From Poriferisodalis sp965237655 (GTDB lineage Bacteria; Actinomycetota; Acidimicrobiia; Acidimicrobiales; Poriferisodalaceae), in NCBI RefSeq assembly GCF_965237655.1, contig NZ_CBDEGB010000002.1, forward strand, positions 682,001-746,000: a DNA stretch of 64,000 bases. Direction: 5' to 3'. The notes under the pieces are model-generated. The model was not told the DNA's origin and ran no database searches. It saw nothing but the letters and a program-made list of their open reading frames with translations. The position numbers and the translations under genes are program-made. Each line of letters begins with the position of its first letter. Within the stretch, counting starts at the first letter, position 1. Positions 51,050-60,430 of the stretch are shown here, one piece after another.

Positions 51050-52792
51050 GTGCCAATCAGCGACGATGAGCTGCGGACGCGTTTGCGACTTGGCGAGGAC
51101 TCGCGCTGGGAGTTCAAGCAATTCGAGTTCAGCGGCGACCGTCCGGTGTCACCGAAGCGTGACGACCTCGCGGAGGAAATCGCTGCATTCGCCAACGCCC
51201 AAGGCGGACTGCTTCTCTGTGACGTGACTGACAGCGGCGACGTTCAACCCACGAGTCGGGCCCAACTTGACCAGGTCGAGTCACTCGTCGTCGAGATTTG
51301 TCGAGACTCCATCGAACCGCCGCTCGTTCCCGGCATCCACCGACGTGAGCTGGACAAGCGCGCTCTCCTTGTCGCCGAAATCCCTTCTGGAACGACCGCG
51401 CATGAAGTCAGGGGGCGAAGCTTTGTGCGCGTCGGAAGCTCGAAGCGGCTGATGACCAGCGACGAGCGGCTGCGATTGGCCGAGCGCCGTGCACAAGGCC
51501 GGTATCTCTGGTTCGACAAACAGCCGGTGTCAGGCACGGGATTTGGGAGCCTTGATCCGGCACTTTGGCAACCGTTGCTCAGTGCTCAGGGAGCGTCGCA
51601 TCCAGAACAGTCGCTGATGCAGATGGGAATTCTGGTCGAGGACTCCGACGGTGCCTTGCGAGCGACTGTTGCAGGGATTCTGCTGTGCAGCGAGAGGCCC
51701 CATGACTGGCTGCCCCAGGCACGCATCACTGCCACTCGGTATGCAGGACGATCGCAATCGTCGGGCCAATCGGATGCCCGCGAGATCTCAGGTCACTTGC
51801 GGAAGCAGATCGTCGAGGCGATGGCATTCGTGCGACGCCATAACCAGATCGCCGCACGCAAAGCCCCAGATCGCGTCGACATCCCCGAATACAGCACCAA
51901 GGCGATCTTTGAGGCTGTGGTGAATGCGGTAATTCATCGTGACTACGCCATTGCAGCGAGCGCAATCCGCCTCATGATGTTCGACGACCGGCTGGAAATT
52001 ATCTCGCCTGGAACTCTGCCCAATGGGTTGACCATCGAGAGCATGGCTTCGCGGCAGGTGACGCGCAACGAGACCATCGCCTCCATCGTTCAGCGCATCG
52101 AGGTTGGCGCAATCGACGGTGCCGGCGAGCGACGATTCCTCGTCGAGCGGCGCGGCGACGGCGTTCCGATCATTTTGAACGAGACCCACGCGGCGAGCGG
52201 CAAGGATGCCCAATACCGTCTCATCGACGACACCGATCTCGTATTGACAATCCCCGCCGCATCGCTTGACCCGACCCCTGCGACGACAGTGGTGACCGTG
52301 TACGGGGATGCAACGCCGCTCGAAGGAGCGGAGGTTCTGGCCTTGTTCCCGAACAAGACCCACAAGCGGGCCACGACCGACGGCAATGGCGAAGCGATGC
52401 TCGACCTGTACGCGACGCACTTGCCGCTGACCGTCTTCGCCGCGGCGCCGGGCCGCGAAGCGGGTCACAGTGGGCGATGGGTGCCCGCTGACGGAGCGAT
52501 GTCGTTCAATCTCGAAGCACTGGCCGACGGCGGTTCGGCGATTTTCGCCGAGTCGACCGGCCATCTTCCGGGCTTGAACGGCCGACTGAATCCGATCCTC
52601 GACAACCTTGGACGGACTTACATCTATGCGAGCAATATCGCTGTCAACCAGGGTCTACAGCAGCCGGTGAACTTTGCGTTCGGCGACCCGCTCGACATGG
52701 TTGACTCCGACGGGAGTCGGTTCGAGGTAGTCGTAGTTGACATCGTGGGCCGTTCGGCTCTGCTGCAATACCGTCGCGTGCTGTTGACCTGA
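51050..52792 (+). CDS. AlbA_2/Schlafen-HATPase protein with an Ig-like C-terminal domain
   Basis: 580 residues from the GTG at 51050, which has GGAGGA seven bases upstream; a TTG at 51020 is less likely. Residues about 1-130 are an AlbA_2 (Schlafen-like) domain (DSRWEFKQFEFSG, EEIAAFANAQGGLLLCDVTD). Residues about 230-370 are a GHKL-type ATPase module (FEAVVNAVIHRDYAIAASAI, LEIISPGTLPNGLTIESMAS, VTRNETIASIVQ). Residues about 410-490 read like a carboxypeptidase-regulatory Ig fold (VVTVYGDATPLEGAEVLALF), and a strand-rich end follows. AlbA_2-HATPase proteins are usually regulators or defence-linked; the Ig addition is unusual. It stands alone. Confidence 0.8.
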   Translation: MPISDDELRTRLRLGEDSRWEFKQFEFSGDRPVSPKRDDLAEEIAAFANAQGGLLLCDVTDSGDVQPTSRAQLDQVESLVVEICRDSIEPPLVPGIHRRELDKRALLVAEIPSGTTAHEVRGRSFVRVGSSKRLMTSDERLRLAERRAQGRYLWFDKQPVSGTGFGSLDPALWQPLLSAQGASHPEQSLMQMGILVEDSDGALRATVAGILLCSERPHDWLPQARITATRYAGRSQSSGQSDAREISGHLRKQIVEAMAFVRRHNQIAARKAPDRVDIPEYSTKAIFEAVVNAVIHRDYAIAASAIRLMMFDDRLEIISPGTLPNGLTIESMASRQVTRNETIASIVQRIEVGAIDGAGERRFLVERRGDGVPIILNETHAASGKDAQYRLIDDTDLVLTIPAASLDPTPATTVVTVYGDATPLEGAEVLALFPNKTHKRATTDGNGEAMLDLYATHLPLTVFAAAPGREAGHSGRWVPADGAMSFNLEALADGGSAIFAESTGHLPGLNGRLNPILDNLGRTYIYASNIAVNQGLQQPVNFAFGDPLDMVDSDGSRFEVVVVDIVGRSALLQYRRVLLT

Positions 52793-52815
52793 CTGACGAC
52801 ACAAGGGGGCGGGGC

Positions 52816-53982
52816 GTGGACTTCTCCATGAACGACGAGCAGGCGATGATCGTCGAGACCGTTCAGCGCTTTGTGGAGAGTGAGATCATTCCTCTCGAGG
52901 CCGACCTGGATCCCGACGCCGGCGAGCTGGCGCCCGACGATGCCGCCCGGCTGACGCAGATGACCCGCGACATGGGCTTCTACGGGCTCGACATACCCGC
53001 CGAATACGGAGGACCGGGCCTCGACACCACCACGCGGGCTCTCATGGCCATAGAGATGTCCAAGCATCGGGCCGGGCTCTACAACCCGTGCTACGGGGTG
53101 TTCGGCGGCGCAGGTCTGACGCAGCTCTACGAGGCCACCGACGAGCAGAAGGAACGATGGCTCTACCCGACCCTGCGAGGCGAGAAAACCGGCTGCTTCG
53201 CCCTCACCGAGCCGTCGGGTGGCTCCGATCCGGGTCGAGCCATCCGAACCCGGGGCTTCAAGGACGGTGACGAATGGGTGCTGAACGGCTCCAAGCTGTT
53301 CATCTCCGGGGCCGACAAGGCCGACTACGCGCTGCTGTTCGCCCGGACGTCCGACGACCCGGGGCGCAACGGCGTGACAGCGTTCATCGTCGACACCGAC
53401 ACCCCGGGATTCAACGTTCGCCGGGTGGTGCACACGCTGCGGGCAACCCGTTACGCCACCGAACTGGAGTTCGTCGACATGCGGGTGCCCGAAGACCAGG
53501 TGCTCGGCGAGCTGAACGGCGGTTTCGGCATTGCCAACGACCGGTTGAGCCGTCAGCGAATCCCGTACGCGGCGGGCTGTCTGGGTCCGGCCATCAAGGC
53601 GCAGGAGATGGCGATCGAATGGGCCCGCAGCCGAGAGACGTTCGGATCGGTTCTGGCCGAAAAGCAGGCAATCCAGTGGATGATCGTCGACAACGAGATC
53701 GACATCCGTCACGGGCGCTGGTGCGTGCTCGAAGCCGCCCAGAAGGCCGACCGGGGCGAGCGTTTCCGCACTGAAGCGGCCATGGCAAAGCTCGTCGCCT
53801 CCGAGGCTGCTGGACGTGTGGTGGATCGCTGCATTCAGATTCACGGCGGCATCGGCGTCACCAAGGACTTGCCGCTCGAGCGCTGGTACCGGGAGCTGCG
53901 CATCCGCCGGATTGGCGAAGGCCCCAGCGAGGTGCAGCGGCTGATCATGGCCCGCGACATCCTCGGCGGCAGCTTCAAGTGA
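52816..53982 (+). CDS. Acyl-CoA dehydrogenase
   Basis: 388 residues from a GTG. Typical blocks: DMGFYGLDIPAEYGGPGLDT, KTGCFALTEPSGGSDPGRAI, EWVLNGSKLFISGADKADYA, and DRCIQIHGGIGVTKDLPLER with the C-terminal FAD contact. It is of the short-to-medium chain type and about 40 residues shorter than the one at 22671. It overlaps the CoA transferase pseudogene by four bases (GTGA), showing they were one operon. Confidence 0.93.
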   Translation: MDFSMNDEQAMIVETVQRFVESEIIPLEADLDPDAGELAPDDAARLTQMTRDMGFYGLDIPAEYGGPGLDTTTRALMAIEMSKHRAGLYNPCYGVFGGAGLTQLYEATDEQKERWLYPTLRGEKTGCFALTEPSGGSDPGRAIRTRGFKDGDEWVLNGSKLFISGADKADYALLFARTSDDPGRNGVTAFIVDTDTPGFNVRRVVHTLRATRYATELEFVDMRVPEDQVLGELNGGFGIANDRLSRQRIPYAAGCLGPAIKAQEMAIEWARSRETFGSVLAEKQAIQWMIVDNEIDIRHGRWCVLEAAQKADRGERFRTEAAMAKLVASEAAGRVVDRCIQIHGGIGVTKDLPLERWYRELRIRRIGEGPSEVQRLIMARDILGGSFK

Positions 53983-55025
53983 CCCCCGCAGACGGGCTGT
54001 CCCGCCCGCTGCCCCTCGAGGGCATCACGGTGCTCGATCTCGGGCAGATCTACCAGGGGCCCTACGCCGGGTTCCTGCTGGCGATGTCGGGGGCGCGAGT
54101 CATCAAAGTGGAGAACACGAGGGGCGACACCCTGCGTGCGTTGGGCGACTCGCTGCCCTACGCCATGATCAACTCCGCCAAGGAAGCCGTCACGCTGAAC
54201 CTGAAGGCGCCGCGGGGCAGCGAGCTGTTCCTGCAGCTGGCTGCGGCGGCCGACGCGGTGCTGTGCAACTTCGCCCCCGGCGTGCCCGAGCGGCTGGGCA
54301 TCGATGCGCCCTCGCTGTAGAAGGTGAACCCCCGGCTGGTGTTCGCTCAGGCCAGCGGGTACGGCCTCGACGGACCCGATGCGGAGCGCACCGCCATGGA
54401 CATCACCGTGCAGGCGCACATGGGGGCCATGGCCATCACCGGCTATCCGGACCGGCCGCCCGTCAAGTCGGGAGCGGCGTTCGTGGACTTTCTGGGCGGT
54501 TCGCACTTGTACGGCGCAGTGGTGACGGCGCTGTTCGAAGCGCAGCGCACGGGTGTCGGCCGCATGGTGTCGACGTCGATGTCCGAAGCTGCGTACTTCA
54601 CGCTGACCACGGCCTTGCAGGCGTGGCGCAAGACCGGAGCGGCGCCGCGCACCGCCAACCGCAACTCGGCGATGAGCGTGGCGCCCCAGAACGTGTACCC
54701 CTGCAGCGACGGCTACATCGCCGTGATCTCCACCTCGAACCGTCACTGGCGCGTGATTCTGGAGGTCATCGGCCGGGACGAACTGATCGGCGACGATCGG
54801 TACCGTCACAATGCTGACCGGGCTGCGCGCATGGACGAGGTGGATGCGCTGGTGTCGGAGTGGACATCGGGTCGGTCGCGGGCAGACGCTGCGATGACGC
54901 TGGCAGCAGCGGGAGTGCCAGTCCAGCAGTGCAGCTCAGGCAGGGCTGAGGCGGCCGACGCGCTGCGCCTGATCGCGCTGAGGCGTCGGCAGCTCGCCAT
55001 AGTCGGCGAGGTGCAGCATCAGTAG
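53979..55025 (+). pseudogene. Class III CoA transferase (CaiB/BaiF), doubly broken
   Basis: The frame reads as a CaiB-family enzyme (GITVLDLGQIYQGPYAGFLL, then ALGDSLPYAMINSAKEAVTL) but has TAG at codon 114 (54318-54320). The same frame continues at KVNPRLVFAQASGYGLDGPD and carries the rest of the fold to about residue 310 (AAAGVPVQQC). There homology stops: the last 35 residues are the antisense of the next gene, and the normal C-terminus of about 60 residues is missing. The gene therefore lost its end by a deletion join and also gained a nonsense codon. Confidence 0.83.
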
Positions 55026-55271
55026 CTCGTCCCAGCGGCTGCGGTAGTTCGACGTGAACTCACAGCGGAACTGTCTGGCAGCTTGGCCGAGCTGTTCGAT
55101 TTCCCGGCGGAGCGCAGACTGCATGCCGAACGGCTCACGGGCACCGGCAAAGCCGACCGACAGCACCGTGCTATCGGCGTCGGCCACGTGGTACACGCCC
55201 AGCTGCGCAGGCAGCACTGCAATTACCTCGTCGTGGAGCCGCTGCCACGGTTTTTCGAGCCGGATTCCCAT
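54936..55271 (-). CDS. Conserved small protein of unknown function
   Basis: 111 residues. GIRLEKPWQRLHDEVIAVLP, then GVYHVADADSTVLSVGFAGA and REPFGMQSALRREI read as a compact alpha-beta domain; RCEFTSNYRSRWDELLMLHL completes it. I believe related proteins occur in other actinobacteria but cannot name the family with certainty. Its 3' end overlaps the broken CoA transferase end by 90 bases, so the two came together by deletion. Confidence 0.65.
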   Translation of the reverse strand: MGIRLEKPWQRLHDEVIAVLPAQLGVYHVADADSTVLSVGFAGAREPFGMQSALRREIEQLGQAARQFRCEFTSNYRSRWDELLMLHLADYGELPTPQRDQAQRVGRLSPA

Positions 55272-55307
55272 ATCTGATCCCTGCGTGGCCTGCCGGATGC
55301 CCGACCG

Positions 55308-56486
55308 CTAGGACGCGGCCGCCGGTACGTAAGCAGCCGTGCCCATGAGGTCCTCGAAGTTGAGCCGGAAGAAGCGTTCCTGAAGGTCGGCGGGCAGGTG
55401 CTGCACTTCACGGTCGAAACGCCGCAGCGGGTTGCGGCCGCCCTCCACGTGCGGGAAATCCGAGCTGAACATGCAGATCTCGGGATCTGAGTTCTCGATG
55501 ATCCAGCCAGTGGGTTCGGTGGGGTAGGGCGTGACCCGCACTTGACGCCGCACGTAGTCCGAAGGGCGCAGGTTGAGCTTGCCCAAGCGTTGCTCGTGCC
55601 GCTCGAAGGCGTCGAACGCGGCCTCGAGCTGTCGCAGGAAGCCAGGCAGCCACACCGCGCCCAGTTCGATCACGCCGATCTTCAACGCAGGAAAACGCTC
55701 GAGCACGCCGTCGAAGATCAGCATTGACAGCGCTTGGAGCGGCGCGGCACAGATCGCCATATACGACACGGAGCGAAAGTTCTCGCCGCCGCCGTGAAAG
55801 TCAGGCTCGGGCGGCAGGCCGTTGTTGCGATGCTGCGGCGGCATCACCAACTCGGGAATGCCGACATGCATGACGACCGGGATGCCGGCTTCCTGGGCTG
55901 CAGCCCACACCGGGTCAAAGCCCACGTGACTGTGAGCATGGAGCTTGGGCATCCGGTTTGGGATGAGCAGCGCCGCTGCGCCGCCGTCGATGGCCTGGCG
56001 GGCGTGCGAACCCGCATGCTCGATCGATTGCAGCGGCACCGAGCACACCGGGAGCAGGCGCGGATCGCCCGAACAGAACGCGACCTGGGCACGGTTCGCC
56101 GCCGTTGCCGTGGCGTAGGTGAGATCGGGCTCGGCTTGGTGCTCCATCTCTTCGATGAGCGTGTTCGGCATGGAGGGGAAGATGAGTTGGCTGGAGAAAC
56201 CCAGATCGTCGAGCGCCTGGGTGCGATCAGCGGAATCCCACGCGCCGGGCGCGAGGTAGTTCTTGCGCAGCATCACTTCGGCGGCAGCCCCGGCGCGGAA
56301 CTCAGGGTCGGCCTGGCGAGCGCGTGCTTTCTCGATGTCGGCGAGAGCCTTCTCGTTGTCGCCGATGGAGAAGTGGTCGAGCGCATACCGGACTACCTCG
56401 GCGGAAGCGAACGGTTCCAGCCACTCGGGCGGCTCCATGGTGTGAGCGTCCGCGTCGTGGATGATCCTGTCCTCGACGTAAGCCAT
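55308..56486 (-). CDS. Amidohydrolase family 2 (ACMSD-like) metal hydrolase
   Basis: 392 residues from ATG 56486, with GGGGGAA upstream. The barrel starts with RIIHDADAHTMEPPEWLEPF (D-x-H motif), continues with GIPVVMHVGIPELVMPPQHR (His ligand) and ends with SDPEICMFSSDFPHVEGGRN, where SSDFPH carries the catalytic Asp. Such enzymes decarboxylate or hydrolyse ring-cleavage products. The substrate is not evident, and no operon mates are adjacent. Confidence 0.88.
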   Translation of the reverse strand: MAYVEDRIIHDADAHTMEPPEWLEPFASAEVVRYALDHFSIGDNEKALADIEKARARQADPEFRAGAAAEVMLRKNYLAPGAWDSADRTQALDDLGFSSQLIFPSMPNTLIEEMEHQAEPDLTYATATAANRAQVAFCSGDPRLLPVCSVPLQSIEHAGSHARQAIDGGAAALLIPNRMPKLHAHSHVGFDPVWAAAQEAGIPVVMHVGIPELVMPPQHRNNGLPPEPDFHGGGENFRSVSYMAICAAPLQALSMLIFDGVLERFPALKIGVIELGAVWLPGFLRQLEAAFDAFERHEQRLGKLNLRPSDYVRRQVRVTPYPTEPTGWIIENSDPEICMFSSDFPHVEGGRNPLRRFDREVQHLPADLQERFFRLNFEDLMGTAAYVPAAAS

Positions 56487-56586
56487 GGCAGTTCCCCCCT
56501 GATTCCCCTGCGGCGCACTCGACGTTACCCGAGGCCCTCTCGGTCCTCCCGAGACCGCCATACGGCGCGGTTCCGATCCTCGTCCC

Positions 56587-57756
56587 TCAATTCGACGTCG
56601 GTAGCAGGAACGCTGACATGAGATCGATCCGAGGGCGCACGCCGCGGCGATCGACCTCGATCAGGCCTGCGTCCTTGAGACGGTTCAGATCGCGGGCGAT
56701 GGTGCGCGGTCCAGTGCGGGCGTACATCTGAGCCAGTTGCGGTGTCAGCCCGGGTACATCCACACGTGGAACCGACTCTCCTTGTTTCAATGCGATTACC
56801 AATGCGTGTTGGCGCTCCGAAGCGGGACTCGTTGGGAACGTCGACATCACTTCTGCTACGTAGCTCGCCCAAGCAAGATGGAGATGCTGTTCTCGTACAG
56901 CCGCTGAATGGTCGGACAGACCGTCGACGAGCCCTTCGACTCCGTACGCCAGAAAGCCGAGTACGTCTCGCTCCCGACTTGCAGCAGCAAGGCGCTGGCA
57001 ATACCTGTCGCGAGTGAGGTTGAAATGATTCGCCATGAGGTTTGCCGCGGCCAAGGGGATCATTCCTGAGCGGGCGAGGATCAGGTACTCGAGCAGCCTG
57101 GCTGTGCGGCCATTGCCGTCGGCGAACGGGTGGATCCACGCGATGTAGACGTGCGCGAACAGAGCACTCAAGACGCAGAGCGCGAACGCGTCGCGCCGCT
57201 CTTCGGCCCCTCCCGATTGCGGCCGAAAGGCATCGCTATCGATCCAATCGACGAGTCGCTCCAATAGGTACTGACAGTCCCGGGCGGGGGGTCCGAGATA
57301 GAGGCCGGCGGCAACGGAATGCGTGCGGATCGTGCCGGGCTCAGATTCGACGTCGGGATCAACGCCGTCAAGTACCCACCGGTTCAGGTCGCACACCAGT
57401 CCGCTGCTCAAGCGAATCTCGCGGTCACTCATGACCATCTCGTTCAATCGGACGAATGCGTCCAGCACATTGCGCACTTGACGTTCCTGGTACGCACGCG
57501 AGTCAGGCGCTGAGAACGCCCCTGAGCGGATGCCTTCGACCTGTTCGACGGTCAGGGTGTTGCCTTCGATGGCTACGGTCGCCTGCGCGCCGCGGACGAG
57601 CGCGACTTCGTGAAGTCTCGCTGCCGCGGCGGGAACGAGCGGCGTGCCCGATAGCTCGGCGCACAGCGCATACGCCTCGCCGATGCGCATCCACGAACGT
57701 GCGTCCATGCGCTGCACAACACCGGCATCAAAGTCGATCCATGGGTGCGTGCTCAT
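56587..57756 (-). CDS. Fic-family protein (AMP transferase type)
   Basis: 389 residues from ATG 57756. The Fic motif is complete: IHPFADGNGRTARLLEYLIL. An N-terminal inhibitory-helix motif (ATVAIEGNTLTVEQVEG, the S/T-x-x-x-E-G/N class) shows a self-inhibited form. The C-terminal 90 residues carry a winged helix (YARTGPRTIARDLNRLKDAG, LIEVDRRGVRP). Such Fic proteins AMPylate targets or themselves. It differs from the short Doc at 7199. Confidence 0.92.
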   Translation of the reverse strand: MSTHPWIDFDAGVVQRMDARSWMRIGEAYALCAELSGTPLVPAAAARLHEVALVRGAQATVAIEGNTLTVEQVEGIRSGAFSAPDSRAYQERQVRNVLDAFVRLNEMVMSDREIRLSSGLVCDLNRWVLDGVDPDVESEPGTIRTHSVAAGLYLGPPARDCQYLLERLVDWIDSDAFRPQSGGAEERRDAFALCVLSALFAHVYIAWIHPFADGNGRTARLLEYLILARSGMIPLAAANLMANHFNLTRDRYCQRLAAASRERDVLGFLAYGVEGLVDGLSDHSAAVREQHLHLAWASYVAEVMSTFPTSPASERQHALVIALKQGESVPRVDVPGLTPQLAQMYARTGPRTIARDLNRLKDAGLIEVDRRGVRPRIDLMSAFLLPTSN

Positions 57757-58006
57757 GTACTCGCGGTCATTGTCGCAATTTGTCACTGAACTGCTGACCG
57801 TCGGATTGTGCTCATCGGCATAGCTTAACCAAGGATATTACGTTAACTACCACTAGAATTGTCCATGAAATTGACCTATATATTGTCAGCAGCGATGACC
57901 GTTGGGCACGAGTGGTCTGCGATGTCACGGCCCATCACCATCGAGACGCCGGGCAGGGTGATGGGGCTGCCGACGGCTTGCACGCCCAGGAGCCCGACGG
58001 CACAAC
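57757..58006. other. AT-rich intergenic region upstream of fic
   Basis: An island of low GC at about 57825-57890 (TAACCAAGGATATTACGTTAA, read in two parts; TATATATTGTC) contrasts with the region and is the likely promoter for the Fic gene on the minus strand. A plus-strand frame from 57865 has no recognisable product, so no gene is called. Confidence 0.5.
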
Positions 58007-59287
58007 TCAGAGCTCCCACAGGAACGACAGTGGCAGGGCGAAAATGCGTTCGGAAAGCCTGATGGGCTGTCTTCCGGTGTGCAGGACGATGCCGAGCTCG
58101 AATCGATCGCCGACCAAGTCACGCAGCCAGGCCATCCACTTGGCGTCGGCGGGCCGGACCGTGGCACCCGCTTTCACTTCCACTGCGATGAATCGTCCGT
58201 CGGGGCGCTCGATGAGCAAGTCGACCTCGCGTCCGCGGGAGTCGCGGTAGTGGGAAAAGCGCAGGTCTGGCGCGATGGCCGCCGCTTGTCGGCGCAGCTC
58301 GTTGACGGCAAACGACTCGTGGAGCGCCCCGCGGCTCGCTGCGGTTGGATTGCTCAGGGACGCCGCGGTCACGCCGAGCATCGCTGCAGCGAGGCCCGTG
58401 TCGGTGACATGGACCTTCGATCGCTTCTTGGCGCGAGTTGCAGCGCCGGTGGCCCAGCCAGGGAGCCGGGCCACGAGGTGCGTCATCTCCAAGTACGACA
58501 GATAGTCGGCGGTGGTCTCGATGCTGCCGAACTCAAGGTCTCGGTGCAGGTCCGCCATGACGAGTTCTCCGGCAGTACGCGCAGCAATCGCCCGCAAGAG
58601 TCGGGGCAGCTCGCTCGATCGCCTCGCTCCGGTGAACTCGACGACATCGCGGGTCACCGCCGTGTGGACATACGCGCTGAACCACAGTCCGCGATCCGCA
58701 TCACTCAGGCCGATGGCCTCGGGGTACCCACCGCTGCAGATGCGTTGCGCGTACTCGAGTTGTGTCACGGTCGAAGGTGGAGCCTCGAGCAGGCGTGAAC
58801 CGGCGGATGACGCGGTACCCCGTGTGAGGGCATCGAGCACGACGCTCAGCAATCCGGCATCGCTGCGGGCGATCTCGAGCTGCGAGAATGGGGCCAGATC
58901 CAGGAACACGGCGCGGCCTGCCAGCGATTCCGACAGCACAGGCACCGTCAGAAAGCTCGTCGAGCCCGTCAACAGGAATCCGCCTGGAGACGGATCCGAA
59001 TCAACGGCCAGCTTTACGGCGCGCACGAGATCGTCGCCGCCGCGTTGTACCTCGTCGATGATGACGGGCCGTGCCCGGTCGGCGATGAGCCCTGTCGGGT
59101 CGTCGAGCGCCAGCGGCAACAGCGCCGGATCGTCGAGACTGAAAAACGTTCCGCCGCCGACGATGCGGCGAGCGAGCGTCGTCTTGCCCGATTGTCTAGG
59201 ACCTTGCAGCACGACCACTCGGAACGTGCCAAGTGCGTGCCGCAGCGCCGGTTCAATTCCTCGTTGCAGCACTGCGCTGTCGACCAT
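58007..59287 (-). CDS. AAA ATPase with DUF4143 domain
   Basis: 426 residues. Walker A is GPRQSGKTTLARR, Walker B is RPVIIDEVQR, and GFLLTGSTSFLTVPVLSESL is the sensor region. After the ATPase comes the DUF4143 domain with a nuclease-like strand set (HESFAVNELRRQA, HYRDSRGREVDLLIERPDGR, FIAVEVKAG: the D-x-E/K pattern of PD-(D/E)XK folds). The family is widespread on mobile DNA, and its role is unsettled. A palindromic promoter region lies upstream. Confidence 0.9.
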   Translation of the reverse strand: MVDSAVLQRGIEPALRHALGTFRVVVLQGPRQSGKTTLARRIVGGGTFFSLDDPALLPLALDDPTGLIADRARPVIIDEVQRGGDDLVRAVKLAVDSDPSPGGFLLTGSTSFLTVPVLSESLAGRAVFLDLAPFSQLEIARSDAGLLSVVLDALTRGTASSAGSRLLEAPPSTVTQLEYAQRICSGGYPEAIGLSDADRGLWFSAYVHTAVTRDVVEFTGARRSSELPRLLRAIAARTAGELVMADLHRDLEFGSIETTADYLSYLEMTHLVARLPGWATGAATRAKKRSKVHVTDTGLAAAMLGVTAASLSNPTAASRGALHESFAVNELRRQAAAIAPDLRFSHYRDSRGREVDLLIERPDGRFIAVEVKAGATVRPADAKWMAWLRDLVGDRFELGIVLHTGRQPIRLSERIFALPLSFLWEL

Positions 59288-59337
59288 GCCTAAGTGCCTC
59301 CAGGCAGCGTGCGTTCCTCAGCAGACGCCCGACTCGT

Positions 59338-59366
59338 ACTGATAGCTATTTCAACAAGTTATCAGT
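59338..59366 (-). promoter_or_regulatory. Inverted repeat upstream of the AAA/DUF4143 gene
   Basis: ACTGATA at 59338-59344 and TATCAGT at 59360-59366 form a perfect 7-bp inverted repeat with a 15-base AT-rich spacer, about 50 bases before the start codon. It is a likely promoter/operator site; the binding protein is unknown. Confidence 0.45.
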
Positions 59367-59428
59367 AGGTTTGCCGTAGGTCTACTGGTAGATTTCTCCC
59401 GCCTACGGTCGTCTGGCACGTGCCGATC

Positions 59429-60346
59429 TCAGTTCTTGTGGAGTTCGGGATTGATGCCTTCCCAGCGGGAGGGATCGGCGACGCGCATCTCGATGGCGCC
59501 CGTCGTGCTGTTGCGGATGAGCAGCATGCCCGAGCGGCCCGAGATGTCTCGGCCCTTCACAACTGAGCCGTCGGGCAGCGTGACACGGCTGCCCGCTGTG
59601 ACGTACAGGCCGGCTTCAACGGTGCAGTAGTCGCCGAGCGCGATGCCGATGCCCGAGTTGGCGCCAAGGAGACAGTGCTCGCCGACGGACACGATCTCTT
59701 TGCCGCCGCCCGACAGGGTGCCCATGGTGGACGCACTGCCGCCGAGGTCAGAGTGCGCCCCCACGACAACGCCAGCGGAGATGCGCCCCTCGACCATGGC
59801 GGGACCGAGCGTGCCGGCGTTGAAGTTGACGAAGCCTTCGTGCATCACGGTGGTGCCGTCGGCGAGGTGGGCGCCCAGCCGCACCCGGCCAGCGTCGGCG
59901 ATGCGGACTCCCGACGGGATCACGTAGTCGACCATCCGCGGAATCTTGTCGACCGAGGTGACCGTGACGGGCTGGCCGACACCTGCGGCAGACGTGCGAA
60001 GTGCGTCGACTCGATCGGGCAATACGGGTCCCGCGCTGGTCCAAGCGCAGTTGGTGAGCAGGCCGAACACCCCGTCGAGGTTTGCGTCGTGCGGCCGGAT
60101 CTCGCGACGGCTCAGCAGGTGGAGGCGAAGGTAGGCGTCGGCGAGGTCCGCGGGCGGAGCGTCGAGGTCGTCGATGGCGACGGTCATGGTCTCGCCGACA
60201 TTGACGCCGAGTTCAACCGCCAGGCATGACCGGGCTGGCGGCGCATCGTCGCTCGCCCCGACCGGGAACCAGGCATCGAGCCGTGTGCCCGATGCGGCGT
60301 CCAGATAGCTGTGACCAACGGCGCTGATGCTGCCCGAGATGCTCAT
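59429..60346 (-). CDS. dapD: Tetrahydrodipicolinate N-succinyltransferase
   Basis: 305 residues from ATG 60346. DapD adds succinyl from succinyl-CoA in lysine/diaminopimelate synthesis. The left-handed beta-helix is seen in the hexapeptide run from VIPSGVRIADAGRVRLGAHL to VVGAHSDLGGSASTMGTLSG and LLGANSGIGIALGDYCTVEA. Length and GFVNFNAGTLGPAMVEG place it in the actinobacterial group (about 300-320 residues). It stands alone between the AAA gene and the lipoprotein pair. Confidence 0.92.
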   Translation of the reverse strand: MSISGSISAVGHSYLDAASGTRLDAWFPVGASDDAPPARSCLAVELGVNVGETMTVAIDDLDAPPADLADAYLRLHLLSRREIRPHDANLDGVFGLLTNCAWTSAGPVLPDRVDALRTSAAGVGQPVTVTSVDKIPRMVDYVIPSGVRIADAGRVRLGAHLADGTTVMHEGFVNFNAGTLGPAMVEGRISAGVVVGAHSDLGGSASTMGTLSGGGKEIVSVGEHCLLGANSGIGIALGDYCTVEAGLYVTAGSRVTLPDGSVVKGRDISGRSGMLLIRNSTTGAIEMRVADPSRWEGINPELHKN

Positions 60347-60430
60347 GGCCGCATCCTGCCATCGCAAGCCGCAAACCCGTCGCTGCATTCCGCCACAGAG
60401 TCAGCCCGCCAGGTACCTACGATCCGCTAG

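Noticed and set aside
53979..54320. Separate short gene ending at TAG
   Set aside because: Homology continues in the same frame after the TAG, so this is the first third of a broken CoA transferase rather than a small gene.
57859..58062. Small plus-strand gene in the gap before the DUF4143 gene
   Set aside because: It starts in AT-rich promoter-like DNA, its composition is not convincing, and it overlaps the neighbouring gene's 3' end.
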